DNA of 10,998 nt from Megasphaera sp. UBA1696 (GTDB taxonomy: Bacteria; Bacillota; Negativicutes; Veillonellales; Megasphaeraceae). The notes beneath the pieces were generated by a model. The model worked only from the letters and a program-made list of their open reading frames with translations, was not told the DNA's origin and made no database searches. Positions 1-5,912 of the stretch are shown piece after piece. The position numbers and the translations under genes are program-made. The stretch is taken from NCBI GenBank assembly GCA_002319965.1, contig DCJQ01000018.1, positions 1-10,998 on the forward strand, read 5' to 3'. The stretch's first letter is position 1; every line of letters starts with the position of its first letter.

Positions 1-19
1 GCCTATTCGGCGCCAACAA

Positions 20-60
20 AAAAACAGAGAAGGAATGGACTTCATTCCTTCTCTGTTTTT
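20..60 (-). terminator. Rho-independent terminator of the pyruvate-kinase-like gene
   Basis: Eighteen perfectly complementary bases (20-37 with 43-60) enclose a 5-nt loop. Read on the minus strand, the hairpin lies 10 nt beyond the stop codon at 71-73 and runs into a T tract made by the A run at 18-24. The A and T tracts are symmetric, so it could also stop transcription coming from the left. The first 17 bases of the window hold nothing I recognise. Confidence 0.9.
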
Positions 61-70
61 TATGGTCACT

Positions 71-1591
71 TTATAGTTTTCCGTTTTCAAACATATTTTG
101 GGCGATGTGCAGGGCCCGCAGCTGGGATGTTTTCTTATGCTGGTGCTGTTCCATCCGCAGTAAGATATTCGTCAGGGCTGTGACGGCTTCTACGATGTAC
201 GGCCCTTTATTGAGCATGACGCATTCGGCCCGTTCGCCCATGGCGGCGTCGGTAATTTCAGCTCGCGACGGAAGGCCTTTTTTGACCAGATTTTCAAGGA
301 CTTGAGTCGCCCAAATGACCGGCACGTGGGCCGCTTCACAGATCCACATGATTTCTTCCTGCAGTTCTGCCAGGCGCCGATAGCCGACTTCAACGGCCAG
401 ATCCCCGCGGGCAATCATGATGCCCAGGGGCTGTTTGGACGCGGCCTGGACGATGATTTCCGGCAGGTTGTCTACAGCTTCCTGGTTTTCGATTTTGGCT
501 ACCAGGGCAATTTGGCGGTAAGCCTTGCCGCAGCGTTTTTGAAGTTCCCCCTGCAGAAGGGACACGTCAGCCGCCGATTTAACGAAGGAGTAGCCGATGG
601 CATCGGCATACTGTACGACAAAATCCAAATCGTCTTTGTCTTTGTCCGTAAGAGGCGACAGTTTCATCGGCGTCTGCGGGAAGTTCAGACTCTTTTCATT
701 CTTTATTTTCCCGCCCAAGGGCTTCGTATAGGTAATGGTCAAATAAGCCCCTTCAGGCGTCACTTTTTCAACGATAGCCCGAATTTTCCCGTCATCGATG
801 AGGACCGGCTGACCGGCTTCCATGTGTTCAAAGGCTTCGGGGATGCTGCACGAAATGACGATATTTCCTTTATACTCTTCCGGATAGACGGAAATAGGTC
901 CCGATACCAAAAAGATCTGCTCACCGGGCATGACCCTCGCTTCTCCATAGCGCAGCAGGACTGACTCGATGCGAACTTTCGGTCCGGCCAGATCCATGTA
1001 CACCTTACAATGATTTCCCGTTTCCTGTTCGGCCCGCCGGATATAGGAAATCATCGTCCCCCAAAGCTCCTGAGAGTCGTGAACGCAATTGATACGAGCA
1101 CAGTCCATGCCGGCTGCCACTAAGTCGCGAATAAGGATACCGTTGTCTTCAGCGGCTTCTGTCGGCAACGTTACCATGATGCGCGTCCCCGTCTTGGCCG
1201 TGCCAAAGATCCGACCTGTATTGTATGCCAAGAGGCCGTCGCCATAGAAAAATCGCCGCTGCTGCGGATAGGGAACGAGGTTCGGTTCCGGTTCCTGACA
1301 GATACGGCCCAAGGAAGCCATGACGGCATCGAGATTGGTAATAGCCCTGGCTTCGCCACGTCCGAGAGACGACAGGCCAAAGGGAAGGAGCGAGCGCTGT
1401 ATCTTTCGCAAATCATGACAGCGAAGAGCCAGATAAAAGGCCAGATTCCACGCACTGTATGTAAAGTGTCTCCGCTGAATCAATGGTTTCCACTGCCGGT
1501 ATAAGGCGTCGCCCCGCGAAAGGACATCCTGCCGTAACCTGCAAAGAACGCCATAGAGTTCTTTCGCTGATGGATATATGTCTTGTTCCAC
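71..1591 (-). CDS. Pyruvate kinase family protein, N-terminally extended and lacking the C-terminal domain
   Basis: Expected reaction: phosphoenolpyruvate + ADP to pyruvate + ATP, in the cytoplasm. Residues 1-135 are an extension without a motif I recognise. The catalytic barrel starts near 136 (TRIMVTLPTEAA) and carries ARINCVHDS (165-173), DLAGPKVR (200-207), a B domain with IDDGKI (265-270), the proton-transfer lysine K366 in AKIENQ, metal ligands E368 and D397 in ARGDL, and T429 in ATQVLEN. The chain ends about 45 residues after the barrel helix PSRAEITDAA, so the usual C-terminal effector domain of about 120 residues is missing, and the common SGETAKG stretch is replaced by NKGP (461-464). 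Leu201, Ala202 and Lys205 replace Thr, Lys and Glu of potassium-dependent enzymes; Lys at that last place is the known mark of the potassium-independent branch. The start is GTG, chosen for the GGGGTG ribosome site at 1599-1604. It is monocistronic. The family is certain; pyruvate kinase activity is likely but not proved. Confidence 0.85.
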   Translation of the reverse strand: MEQDIYPSAKELYGVLCRLRQDVLSRGDALYRQWKPLIQRRHFTYSAWNLAFYLALRCHDLRKIQRSLLPFGLSSLGRGEARAITNLDAVMASLGRICQEPEPNLVPYPQQRRFFYGDGLLAYNTGRIFGTAKTGTRIMVTLPTEAAEDNGILIRDLVAAGMDCARINCVHDSQELWGTMISYIRRAEQETGNHCKVYMDLAGPKVRIESVLLRYGEARVMPGEQIFLVSGPISVYPEEYKGNIVISCSIPEAFEHMEAGQPVLIDDGKIRAIVEKVTPEGAYLTITYTKPLGGKIKNEKSLNFPQTPMKLSPLTDKDKDDLDFVVQYADAIGYSFVKSAADVSLLQGELQKRCGKAYRQIALVAKIENQEAVDNLPEIIVQAASKQPLGIMIARGDLAVEVGYRRLAELQEEIMWICEAAHVPVIWATQVLENLVKKGLPSRAEITDAAMGERAECVMLNKGPYIVEAVTALTNILLRMEQHQHKKTSQLRALHIAQNMFENGKL

Positions 1592-1632
1592 TTCAATTCA
1601 CCCCATTTTCATGATATTTATTCATATAATTT

Positions 1633-1661
1633 ATTATATTCCTGTAACCTAACTTTCTCAA
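1633..1661 (-). promoter_or_regulatory. Sigma-70-type promoter of the pyruvate-kinase-like gene
   Basis: On the minus strand TTGAGA (1656-1661) is followed after exactly 17 bp by a consensus TATAAT (1633-1638). The expected transcription start is near 1626, giving a leader of about 35 nt that contains the GGGGTG ribosome site. No operator-like palindrome is evident, which fits constitutive expression. Confidence 0.8.
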
Positions 1662-1768
1662 CGCCAGCCGCCTTGCTTTACGTTGATTTTACACCCCTAT
1701 AAAAAACAGACTCTTCAAAAAAAACAAAATGTCTTACAATCCATCAAAAAAGGCCGTATCTAAAACAA

Positions 1769-1847
1769 AAAAGACTGTCGTACCCGTGGGATTTTTAATG
1801 ATAGCCCCGGCACACAAGCGCGCCGGGGCCAAGTACAACAGTCTTTT
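1769..1847 (-). terminator. Branched terminator after the acyl-CoA dehydrogenase gene
   Basis: An outer 15-bp stem (1769-1783 with 1833-1847, one G-U pair in the minus-strand RNA) encloses a separate 8-bp GC-only hairpin (GCCCCGGC 1804-1811 with GCCGGGGC 1822-1829) and a 20-nt unpaired stretch. The minus-strand RNA leaves the outer stem into a U-rich tract (1762-1774). It begins 15 nt past the stop codon at 1862. The nested GC hairpin is more than a simple terminator needs. Confidence 0.8.
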
Positions 1848-1861
1848 CTTATAAAGGAAAC

Positions 1862-3025
1862 TTATTTTTGAGCCGCTACGAAACCGGCGATGACCATGCG
1901 CTGAACTTCGTTGGTACCTTCATAAATCTGCATGATCTTAGCATCACGAACCAATTTTTCAACCGGATATTCACGGCTGTAACCAAAACCGCCGAGAATC
2001 TGAACGGCTTCTAAAGCAACTTCTACGGAAATATCACCGGCGAAGCATTTAGCGATAGCCGCTTCACGAGTATAGCTCCGTTTCGGTTCGGCATAATAGG
2101 TGTTGAGGAAGTTGATGATGGCCGAACGAGCGACTTCGGTCTTCATGTCCATATCAGCCAGCTTAAAGGAAATAACTTCATGTTTGATGATCGGTTTGCC
2201 AAAGGTAACGCGTTCTTTCGCATATTTGACGGCTTCATTAATCGCTCTCTGTGCAATACCGACAGCCAGGGAAGCTACCATCGGGCGAGCCAGGTCCAAG
2301 GTCTGCATCGCATAGACAAAGCCTTTGCCTTCTTCACCGATGAGGTGGTCAGCCGGAATATGAACGTCCTGGAAAATGACTTCCGTCGTATTGGAGAGGC
2401 GGATACCCATCTTATCTTCTTCTTTACCGACAGAAACGCCCGGGCGGTCGCGTTCGACGATGAAGGCCGAAATGCCTTTTACGCCCTTCGATTTATCGGT
2501 AATGGCAAATACGGTGTAAACGGAAGCAACGCCGCCGTTAGTGATGAAGCATTTCGTACCGTTGATGACGTATTCATCGCCCTGCTTCACAGCAACCGTC
2601 GTGCCGGCAGCCGCGTCAGAACCTGCGTTGGCTTCAGTCAGGCAGAATGCGCAGAAACCGCTTCCCTTTTCACCGGTCAAATATTCTGCATACAATTTCT
2701 TTTGCGCATCGTTGCCGTGCTGGAGGACCGGTTTGAGACCCAACCCCGAAGCTGCAATAGCCGTAGCTACCCCGGCATCGACTTTAGACAATTCTTCATA
2801 AACAGCTGCAACGGTGTAATAATCCTGGCCCATGCCGCCGTATTCTTCAGGAATCTCTAAGCCGCAAAAACCGATATCGACGGCTTCCTGGTAAATATCC
2901 AAAAGCTTTTGGCCCGGTTCTTTGGCTTCATCTAATTCATGCACAAAGGGAGCAACTTTCTTTTCCGCAAAGTCCCTTGCCAAGGCGACGAGATCCTGCT
3001 GATCTTTATTGAGAATATAACCCAT
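1862..3025 (-). CDS. Short-chain acyl-CoA dehydrogenase (butyryl-CoA dehydrogenase type)
   Basis: FAD-dependent oxidation of an acyl-CoA to the 2-enoyl-CoA, or the reverse reduction in butyrate-forming anaerobes, with electron transferring flavoprotein as usual partner. The 387 residues match the family length. The N-terminal helical domain (about 1-120) is followed by the beta domain with CLTEANAGSDA (128-138) and FITNGG (160-165), then the C-terminal helical domain with RVTFGKP (272-278), QILGGFGYSREYP (342-354) and IYEGTNEVQR (367-376). Glu369 in IYEGT is at the catalytic-base position of the short-chain enzymes. The ATG at 3025 is chosen because AGGAGG (3036-3041) lies 10 nt upstream; an in-frame ATG at 3058 would put that site inside the gene. 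There are no etfA/etfB or thiolase genes beside it, and a terminator follows, so it is monocistronic and its electron partner is encoded elsewhere. The exact acyl-CoA (butyryl, glutaryl, branched) cannot be read from the sequence. Confidence 0.93.
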   Translation of the reverse strand: MGYILNKDQQDLVALARDFAEKKVAPFVHELDEAKEPGQKLLDIYQEAVDIGFCGLEIPEEYGGMGQDYYTVAAVYEELSKVDAGVATAIAASGLGLKPVLQHGNDAQKKLYAEYLTGEKGSGFCAFCLTEANAGSDAAAGTTVAVKQGDEYVINGTKCFITNGGVASVYTVFAITDKSKGVKGISAFIVERDRPGVSVGKEEDKMGIRLSNTTEVIFQDVHIPADHLIGEEGKGFVYAMQTLDLARPMVASLAVGIAQRAINEAVKYAKERVTFGKPIIKHEVISFKLADMDMKTEVARSAIINFLNTYYAEPKRSYTREAAIAKCFAGDISVEVALEAVQILGGFGYSREYPVEKLVRDAKIMQIYEGTNEVQRMVIAGFVAAQK

Positions 3026-3079
3026 GATAAAAAAACCTCCTCTAACAATGAACAACAAAAAAACAATACGACGGCGGTA

Positions 3080-3109
3080 ACTATACTATTCATACTTATA
3101 TTCTATCAA
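3080..3109 (-). promoter_or_regulatory. Probable promoter of the acyl-CoA dehydrogenase gene
   Basis: Minus-strand TTGATA (3104-3109), an 18-bp spacer and TATAGT (3080-3085). The start would fall near 3073, about 48 nt before the ATG at 3025. The surroundings are very AT-rich, so chance matches are easier here. From here up to the hairpin at 3248 I see nothing else but AT-rich sequence. Confidence 0.55.
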
Positions 3110-3247
3110 AGATTCGCATATAAAGAAAGTTTTAAATAAGAGAAAAGCATATTTTAATTCTATTTTAAGAATGTATTATCAAAAGCTAACATTAGATAAG
3201 TCAGCTTATTTTCGCTGAATTTCCCATTCCCTAAAAAAAATGCACAC

Positions 3248-3273
3248 AAAAAAAGACGAGTTATGTACCCGCC
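3248..3273 (-). terminator. Terminator-like hairpin, possible second terminator after tRNA-Pro
   Basis: In minus-strand RNA, GGCGGGU (from 3273-3267) pairs with ACUCGUC (3261-3255) over 7 bp with two G-U pairs and a 5-nt loop, directly followed by seven U (A run 3248-3254). It lies about 75 nt beyond the main tRNA terminator and upstream of the acyl-CoA dehydrogenase promoter. It may catch read-through, or end a short RNA of about 70 nt; I see no promoter for such an RNA. Confidence 0.45.
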
Positions 3274-3339
3274 TAAAAAAAATCCATGTAATTTCTTTCG
3301 GAAAATTATTCATAATCGCATGCTACGACCACTTATTAT

Positions 3340-3398
3340 AAAAAAAGAGCCATTCTCCAAATCATATCATGTACCATGAGCTGATTCAAAGAATGGCT
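3340..3398 (-). terminator. Terminator of tRNA-Pro
   Basis: The outer 9-bp stem AGCCATTCT (3348-3356) with AGAATGGCT (3390-3398) is continued inward by two shorter paired blocks (GAATCA with TGATTT and TCATG with CATGA in the minus-strand sense), making a long rod. The minus-strand RNA exits into seven U (3340-3346). The hairpin begins 6 nt after the CCA end of the tRNA. Confidence 0.85.
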
Positions 3399-3404
3399 GT
3401 GTCT

Positions 3405-3481
3405 TGGTCGGAACGGCGAGATTTGAACTCGCGACCTCTTCCACCCCAAGGAAGCGCGCTACCAAGCTGCGCCACGTCCCG
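3405..3481 (-). tRNA. tRNA-Pro, anticodon GGG
   Basis: The 77 nt fold as a complete cloverleaf: acceptor CGGGACG with CGTTCCG (one G-U), D stem GCGC/GCGC with an AGCTTGGTA loop, anticodon stem CTTCC/GGAAG with loop TTGGGGT (U33, anticodon GGG), a 5-nt variable loop, T stem GCGAG/CTCGC with loop TTCAAAT, discriminator A and an encoded CCA. GGG reads CCC and CCU proline codons. It is a lone tRNA gene with its own promoter and terminator. I see no integrated element or duplicated 3' end beside it. Confidence 0.97.
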
Positions 3482-3492
3482 TCGACCTTTTA

Positions 3493-3521
3493 ATTTTAAC
3501 CGATTCAGGGGTACTTGTCAA
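3493..3521 (-). promoter_or_regulatory. Strong promoter of tRNA-Pro
   Basis: Minus-strand consensus TTGACA (3516-3521), 17-bp spacer and TAAAAT (3493-3498), with the mature tRNA beginning 11 nt after the -10 box. Near-consensus strength is usual for stable RNA genes. Between here and the small gene at 3697 I find no gene. Confidence 0.85.
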
Positions 3522-3696
3522 GTTCAAATTTACTGACCATATCGTAAAGCTCTATCGCCATAGGAGAGTAACCGGTGCATATTATGCCTCTATCACCGAA
3601 AAATAAGAGATTTACTTACATTTATGATACTCGAAATGGATATGTGCAGAGAATAGTTGTATACTATATGTATAAATAAAACAAGAGGTGGTAAGC

Positions 3697-4053
3697 TTGA
3701 ATATTACCGGACACACACACTACATTAGGAACAACATTCTCGCCTTTGTATTCGGCATTATAGTCCCAACGATACTTCTGTTGGCATCCCCCAGCACAGC
3801 TTCTGCTGTTTATTTGATATCTGGATTATTCGCTTTATTACCAGCGAATATCGCTTATCATAAAGGCCGAAACTTTGCAAAATGGTTCATCTACGGCGTT
3901 CTTTTGTGGTTAATCGCTACGATTCATAGCATCTGTATCCATGATAACGACAAGGCAAAACTCAGAAAGGGGCACCAAAAATGCCCTCACTGCGGCGAGT
4001 TCAGCCGACCGGAAGCGACGGTTTGCCGCTGCTGCGGCCGCGACTTAGCTTAG
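3697..4053 (+). CDS. Small membrane protein with C-terminal zinc ribbon
   Basis: I do not recognise a named family. The 118 residues show three hydrophobic segments (about 13-30, 36-53 and 62-80), a short charged linker (82-95) and a C-terminal C-X2-C-X10-C-X2-C ribbon (Cys96, Cys99, Cys110, Cys113, plus Cys112), the usual pattern of zinc-ribbon tails. The ribbon should face the cytoplasm if the charged linker does. The TTG at 3697 is preferred because AGAGGTGG (3684-3691) stands 5 nt before it; a GTG at 3688 lies inside that ribosome site. The promoter is unclear: TATACT at 3660-3665 and TATAAA at 3671-3676 are possible -10 boxes without a good -35. It stands alone between a tRNA and a convergent regulator gene. 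The coding call rests on the helices, cysteine pattern, ribosome site and following terminator. Confidence 0.7.
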   Translation: MNITGHTHYIRNNILAFVFGIIVPTILLLASPSTASAVYLISGLFALLPANIAYHKGRNFAKWFIYGVLLWLIATIHSICIHDNDKAKLRKGHQKCPHCGEFSRPEATVCRCCGRDLA

Positions 4054-4079
4054 CCTCATTTCCTAAATCTTCCCCACTC

Positions 4080-4136
4080 AAAAGGCCCTTCCCCATCATG
4101 ACAGTATACACGGTCATGATAGGAAAGAGCCTTTTT
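4080..4136. terminator. Bidirectional terminator between the small membrane protein and the LacI-family regulator
   Basis: AAAAGGC (4080-4086) pairs with GCCTTTT (4129-4135), and ATCATGAC (4095-4102) with GTCATGAT (4113-4120); the bases between pair with three mismatches, giving one long hairpin with a 10-nt loop. T tracts exist on both strands, and the hairpin lies between two convergent stop codons (4053 and 4154), so it can serve both genes. Confidence 0.85.
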
Positions 4137-4153
4137 CCTATATTACGCTTAAC

Positions 4154-5173
4154 TCATAAATTTTCCAGGAGCTTTATTTCATTCTTCAGGATATATCGCT
4201 CCCGTTCCGGTTTTTGGTCATTGACCAGGTACTGGAAGGCCAAGTCCATGGCTCGATAGCCTTGTTGGTACGGGTGCTGATAGATGATGGTCTTTAAGAC
4301 GCCCTGCTTCATCATATCTACCGTCGTCGGCGTGCTGTCGAAGGCAACGATAGTCAGCGTCTTTTCTTTTTTCAGACTGACGACGGCTCGGCAGGCACCG
4401 TACACGCCGCCGGCGACGATGAACAAGGAATCGATGTCCGGATGTTCTTCAAGCATCTTCTTCGTTTCTTCATAAGATATGATTTCATCGTCCTTATTGA
4501 CGGCTGTCGCCAAGATGGAAAAGCCCGGCACCGTCGCCATACGCCGCTGGAAGCCCTCGAGACGAAGTTCATGGCCCCAGGCCTGACGAGAACCCGTAAC
4601 GACGCCGATATTCGCCGTCTGACCTCTCAGGAGCTGCAGTAAGGCGCAAGCCGTTTCACCACCATTAGCATAGTCACTGCCGACGTAGCACTGGCGGCGG
4701 CAGCCTTGTACATCATTATTGACAGTGACGACGAAGACGCCTTTATCGACTAAAGCATTGACGGCATCAGAAATTCGTTTATCATTGATCGGACTGATGA
4801 TAAGGCCGCTCACGGGAATCGCTTCCAGCTCAGCAATAAGCTTCAGCTGGGCCTCTACGTCATAGCCTTTCATGAGGCGCATCGTCAATTGGATGCCGTA
4901 AATCTGATAGCGGCTTTCTGCCGTCTCGATGCCGCGGATGATCTCATCGAAGAAAGCATTGCCTTCTGAATTCAAAATGACGCCGACAATGGGACGGTGC
5001 CGTCTGGCAGCCAAGGCCTTGCCGGCCGGATTCGGTTTATATCCTAATTGCTTTACCATATTCATGACCGCTTCGGCCGTTTCCGGCTTGACGCGGCCCC
5101 GGCCATTGAGGACCCGGTCTACAGTCCCTCGCGAAACCCCGCAAAGTTCAGCAATTTTTTTAATCGTTACCAT
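4154..5173 (-). CDS. LacI-family transcriptional regulator with sugar-binding domain
   Basis: The 339 residues are of normal length. An N-terminal helix-turn-helix (about 3-22, TIKKIAELCGVSRGTVDRVL) is followed by NGRGRVKPET and the hinge NPAGKALAAR (48-57) with Leu54 at the place of the intercalating leucine. Residues 61-320 form a periplasmic-binding-protein-like domain of the ribose-binding type: SPIND (127-131), VNND (151-154), GSDYANGG (165-172), FDSTPTT (279-285 region) and QHPYQQGY (299-306). The GTVDRVLN type of recognition helix marks a subgroup different from LacI or PurR. The GGGAG ribosome site is close to the ATG at 5173. The gene follows the xylulokinase-transporter-DUF4867 operon in the same direction but is split from it by a hairpin and has its own -10 element. 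Location makes it the likely sugar-responsive regulator of the locus; the inducer and whether it represses are inferred, not seen. Confidence 0.9.
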   Translation of the reverse strand: MVTIKKIAELCGVSRGTVDRVLNGRGRVKPETAEAVMNMVKQLGYKPNPAGKALAARRHRPIVGVILNSEGNAFFDEIIRGIETAESRYQIYGIQLTMRLMKGYDVEAQLKLIAELEAIPVSGLIISPINDKRISDAVNALVDKGVFVVTVNNDVQGCRRQCYVGSDYANGGETACALLQLLRGQTANIGVVTGSRQAWGHELRLEGFQRRMATVPGFSILATAVNKDDEIISYEETKKMLEEHPDIDSLFIVAGGVYGACRAVVSLKKEKTLTIVAFDSTPTTVDMMKQGVLKTIIYQHPYQQGYRAMDLAFQYLVNDQKPERERYILKNEIKLLENL

Positions 5174-5220
5174 ATTTCTCCCTCACTTATCCCTGTATTC
5201 AAGGTTAACGAATCCTCTCT

Positions 5221-5229
5221 ATTGTACCA
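5221..5229 (-). promoter_or_regulatory. Extended -10 promoter element of the LacI-family gene
   Basis: Minus-strand TGGTACAAT is an extended -10 element (TGn plus TACAAT). The -35 place 17 bp upstream reads TTTTAT, a poor match, as is usual with extended -10 promoters. It overlaps the T tract side of the preceding terminator. I see no copy of the GTGCCTAGGCAC palindrome here, so self-repression through that site is not supported. Confidence 0.5.
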
Positions 5230-5245
5230 AACATTGCGGCATGAT

Positions 5246-5287
5246 AAAAGGAACTATCTATAAAGTTCGCACTTTATAAATAGTTCC
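5246..5287 (-). terminator. Terminator at the end of the sugar operon
   Basis: An inverted repeat of 17 positions with one C/A mismatch (5250-5266 with 5271-5287) encloses a 4-nt loop and starts 7 nt past the DUF4867 stop codon. The minus-strand RNA exits into UUUU (5246-5249). The inner part of the stem is AT-rich and the U tract short, so some read-through into the LacI-family gene is plausible. Confidence 0.65.
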
Positions 5288-5294
5288 TCATCTA

Positions 5295-5912
5295 TCAAAG
5301 CTTAATATTCTCTCCGACTAAACCGATCCAGGCCTTGTCCTTTTGCAGCCCGCTCTCTTCATGAGCAATGAGCCACTTATTGATGGCAAAGAGCAAGGCA
5401 TTTTCGCCATGACCGCCGACCTTATGGGGCAAGGCCTCGTTCGTGCCTTTCGGAAGGATGACACCGCAGCGGAATTCTTTGCCGTCGACGCTGCACGGTG
5501 CAAAGTGGAGGGTCGTCGCATAGAGTTCGACTGCCGTTCCGGCCGGAACGAAGAAGGCTTCAACGAGAGCTGTATCATACGTATAGGAGGATAGATCGAT
5601 ATCCTGCTGACGGCCGACTAATAAGATGAGGTCTGTCGCTGCGATATCAATTTCAGAAGAGCGATGATATTCCAAGGCATTGAGCTTATTATTATAGCCG
5701 CTGCAATGGCCAAATTCAATGGGAAGGAAGCCGAAGGATTCCTGTTCCAAGGTTTTCGCCAAGGGAAGATCTTCAAAAGCGCCGACAGAAGGCTCATACA
5801 TCGTCCCTTCCGACACGACGGGGACTTCTTTCATTACGTCCACAAACTCTTTGACATCGACGTCGAGGACACGTCCGTAGACGGCAAATTCTTTATCTGT
5901 GACTTGTTTCAT
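5295..5912 (-). CDS. DUF4867 family protein, cupin-like
   Basis: The 205 residues match what I recall of DUF4867, a Firmicutes family without an assigned function; this is recognition from memory, not a search. The middle has cupin character: a strand pair with E81, H83 and E87 in LEYHRSSEID, then a glycine after LILLV, and VPAGTAVELYATTLHF (122-137) with H136, the usual place of a metal-binding histidine in the second cupin motif. It resembles ureidoglycolate-lyase-like or sugar-isomerase-like cupins in outline. There is no signal peptide or membrane segment. Its ATG overlaps the transporter stop codon (TAATG, one shared base) and has GGAGGT 8 nt upstream, so it is translationally coupled and last in the operon. 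A small sugar-handling role (anomer or epimer interconversion, or a second isomerase) is inference from fold and neighbours. Confidence 0.75.
   Translation of the reverse strand: MKQVTDKEFAVYGRVLDVDVKEFVDVMKEVPVVSEGTMYEPSVGAFEDLPLAKTLEQESFGFLPIEFGHCSGYNNKLNALEYHRSSEIDIAATDLILLVGRQQDIDLSSYTYDTALVEAFFVPAGTAVELYATTLHFAPCSVDGKEFRCGVILPKGTNEALPHKVGGHGENALLFAINKWLIAHEESGLQKDKAWIGLVGENIKL

Noticed and set aside
302..964. Long plus-strand open frame (220 codons) across the pyruvate-kinase-like gene
   Set aside because: It is the antisense shadow of a gene with clear family motifs, with no ribosome site and no recognisable protein features.
2180..2860. Plus-strand open frame (226 codons) across the acyl-CoA dehydrogenase
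   Set aside because: Antisense to a strongly conserved gene; the translation shows no domain pattern.
5250..5287. Long palindrome taken as a LacI-family operator
   Set aside because: Position just after the operon's last stop codon, length of the stem and a following U tract fit a terminator better; the half-sites do not match the GTGCCTAGGCAC motif.
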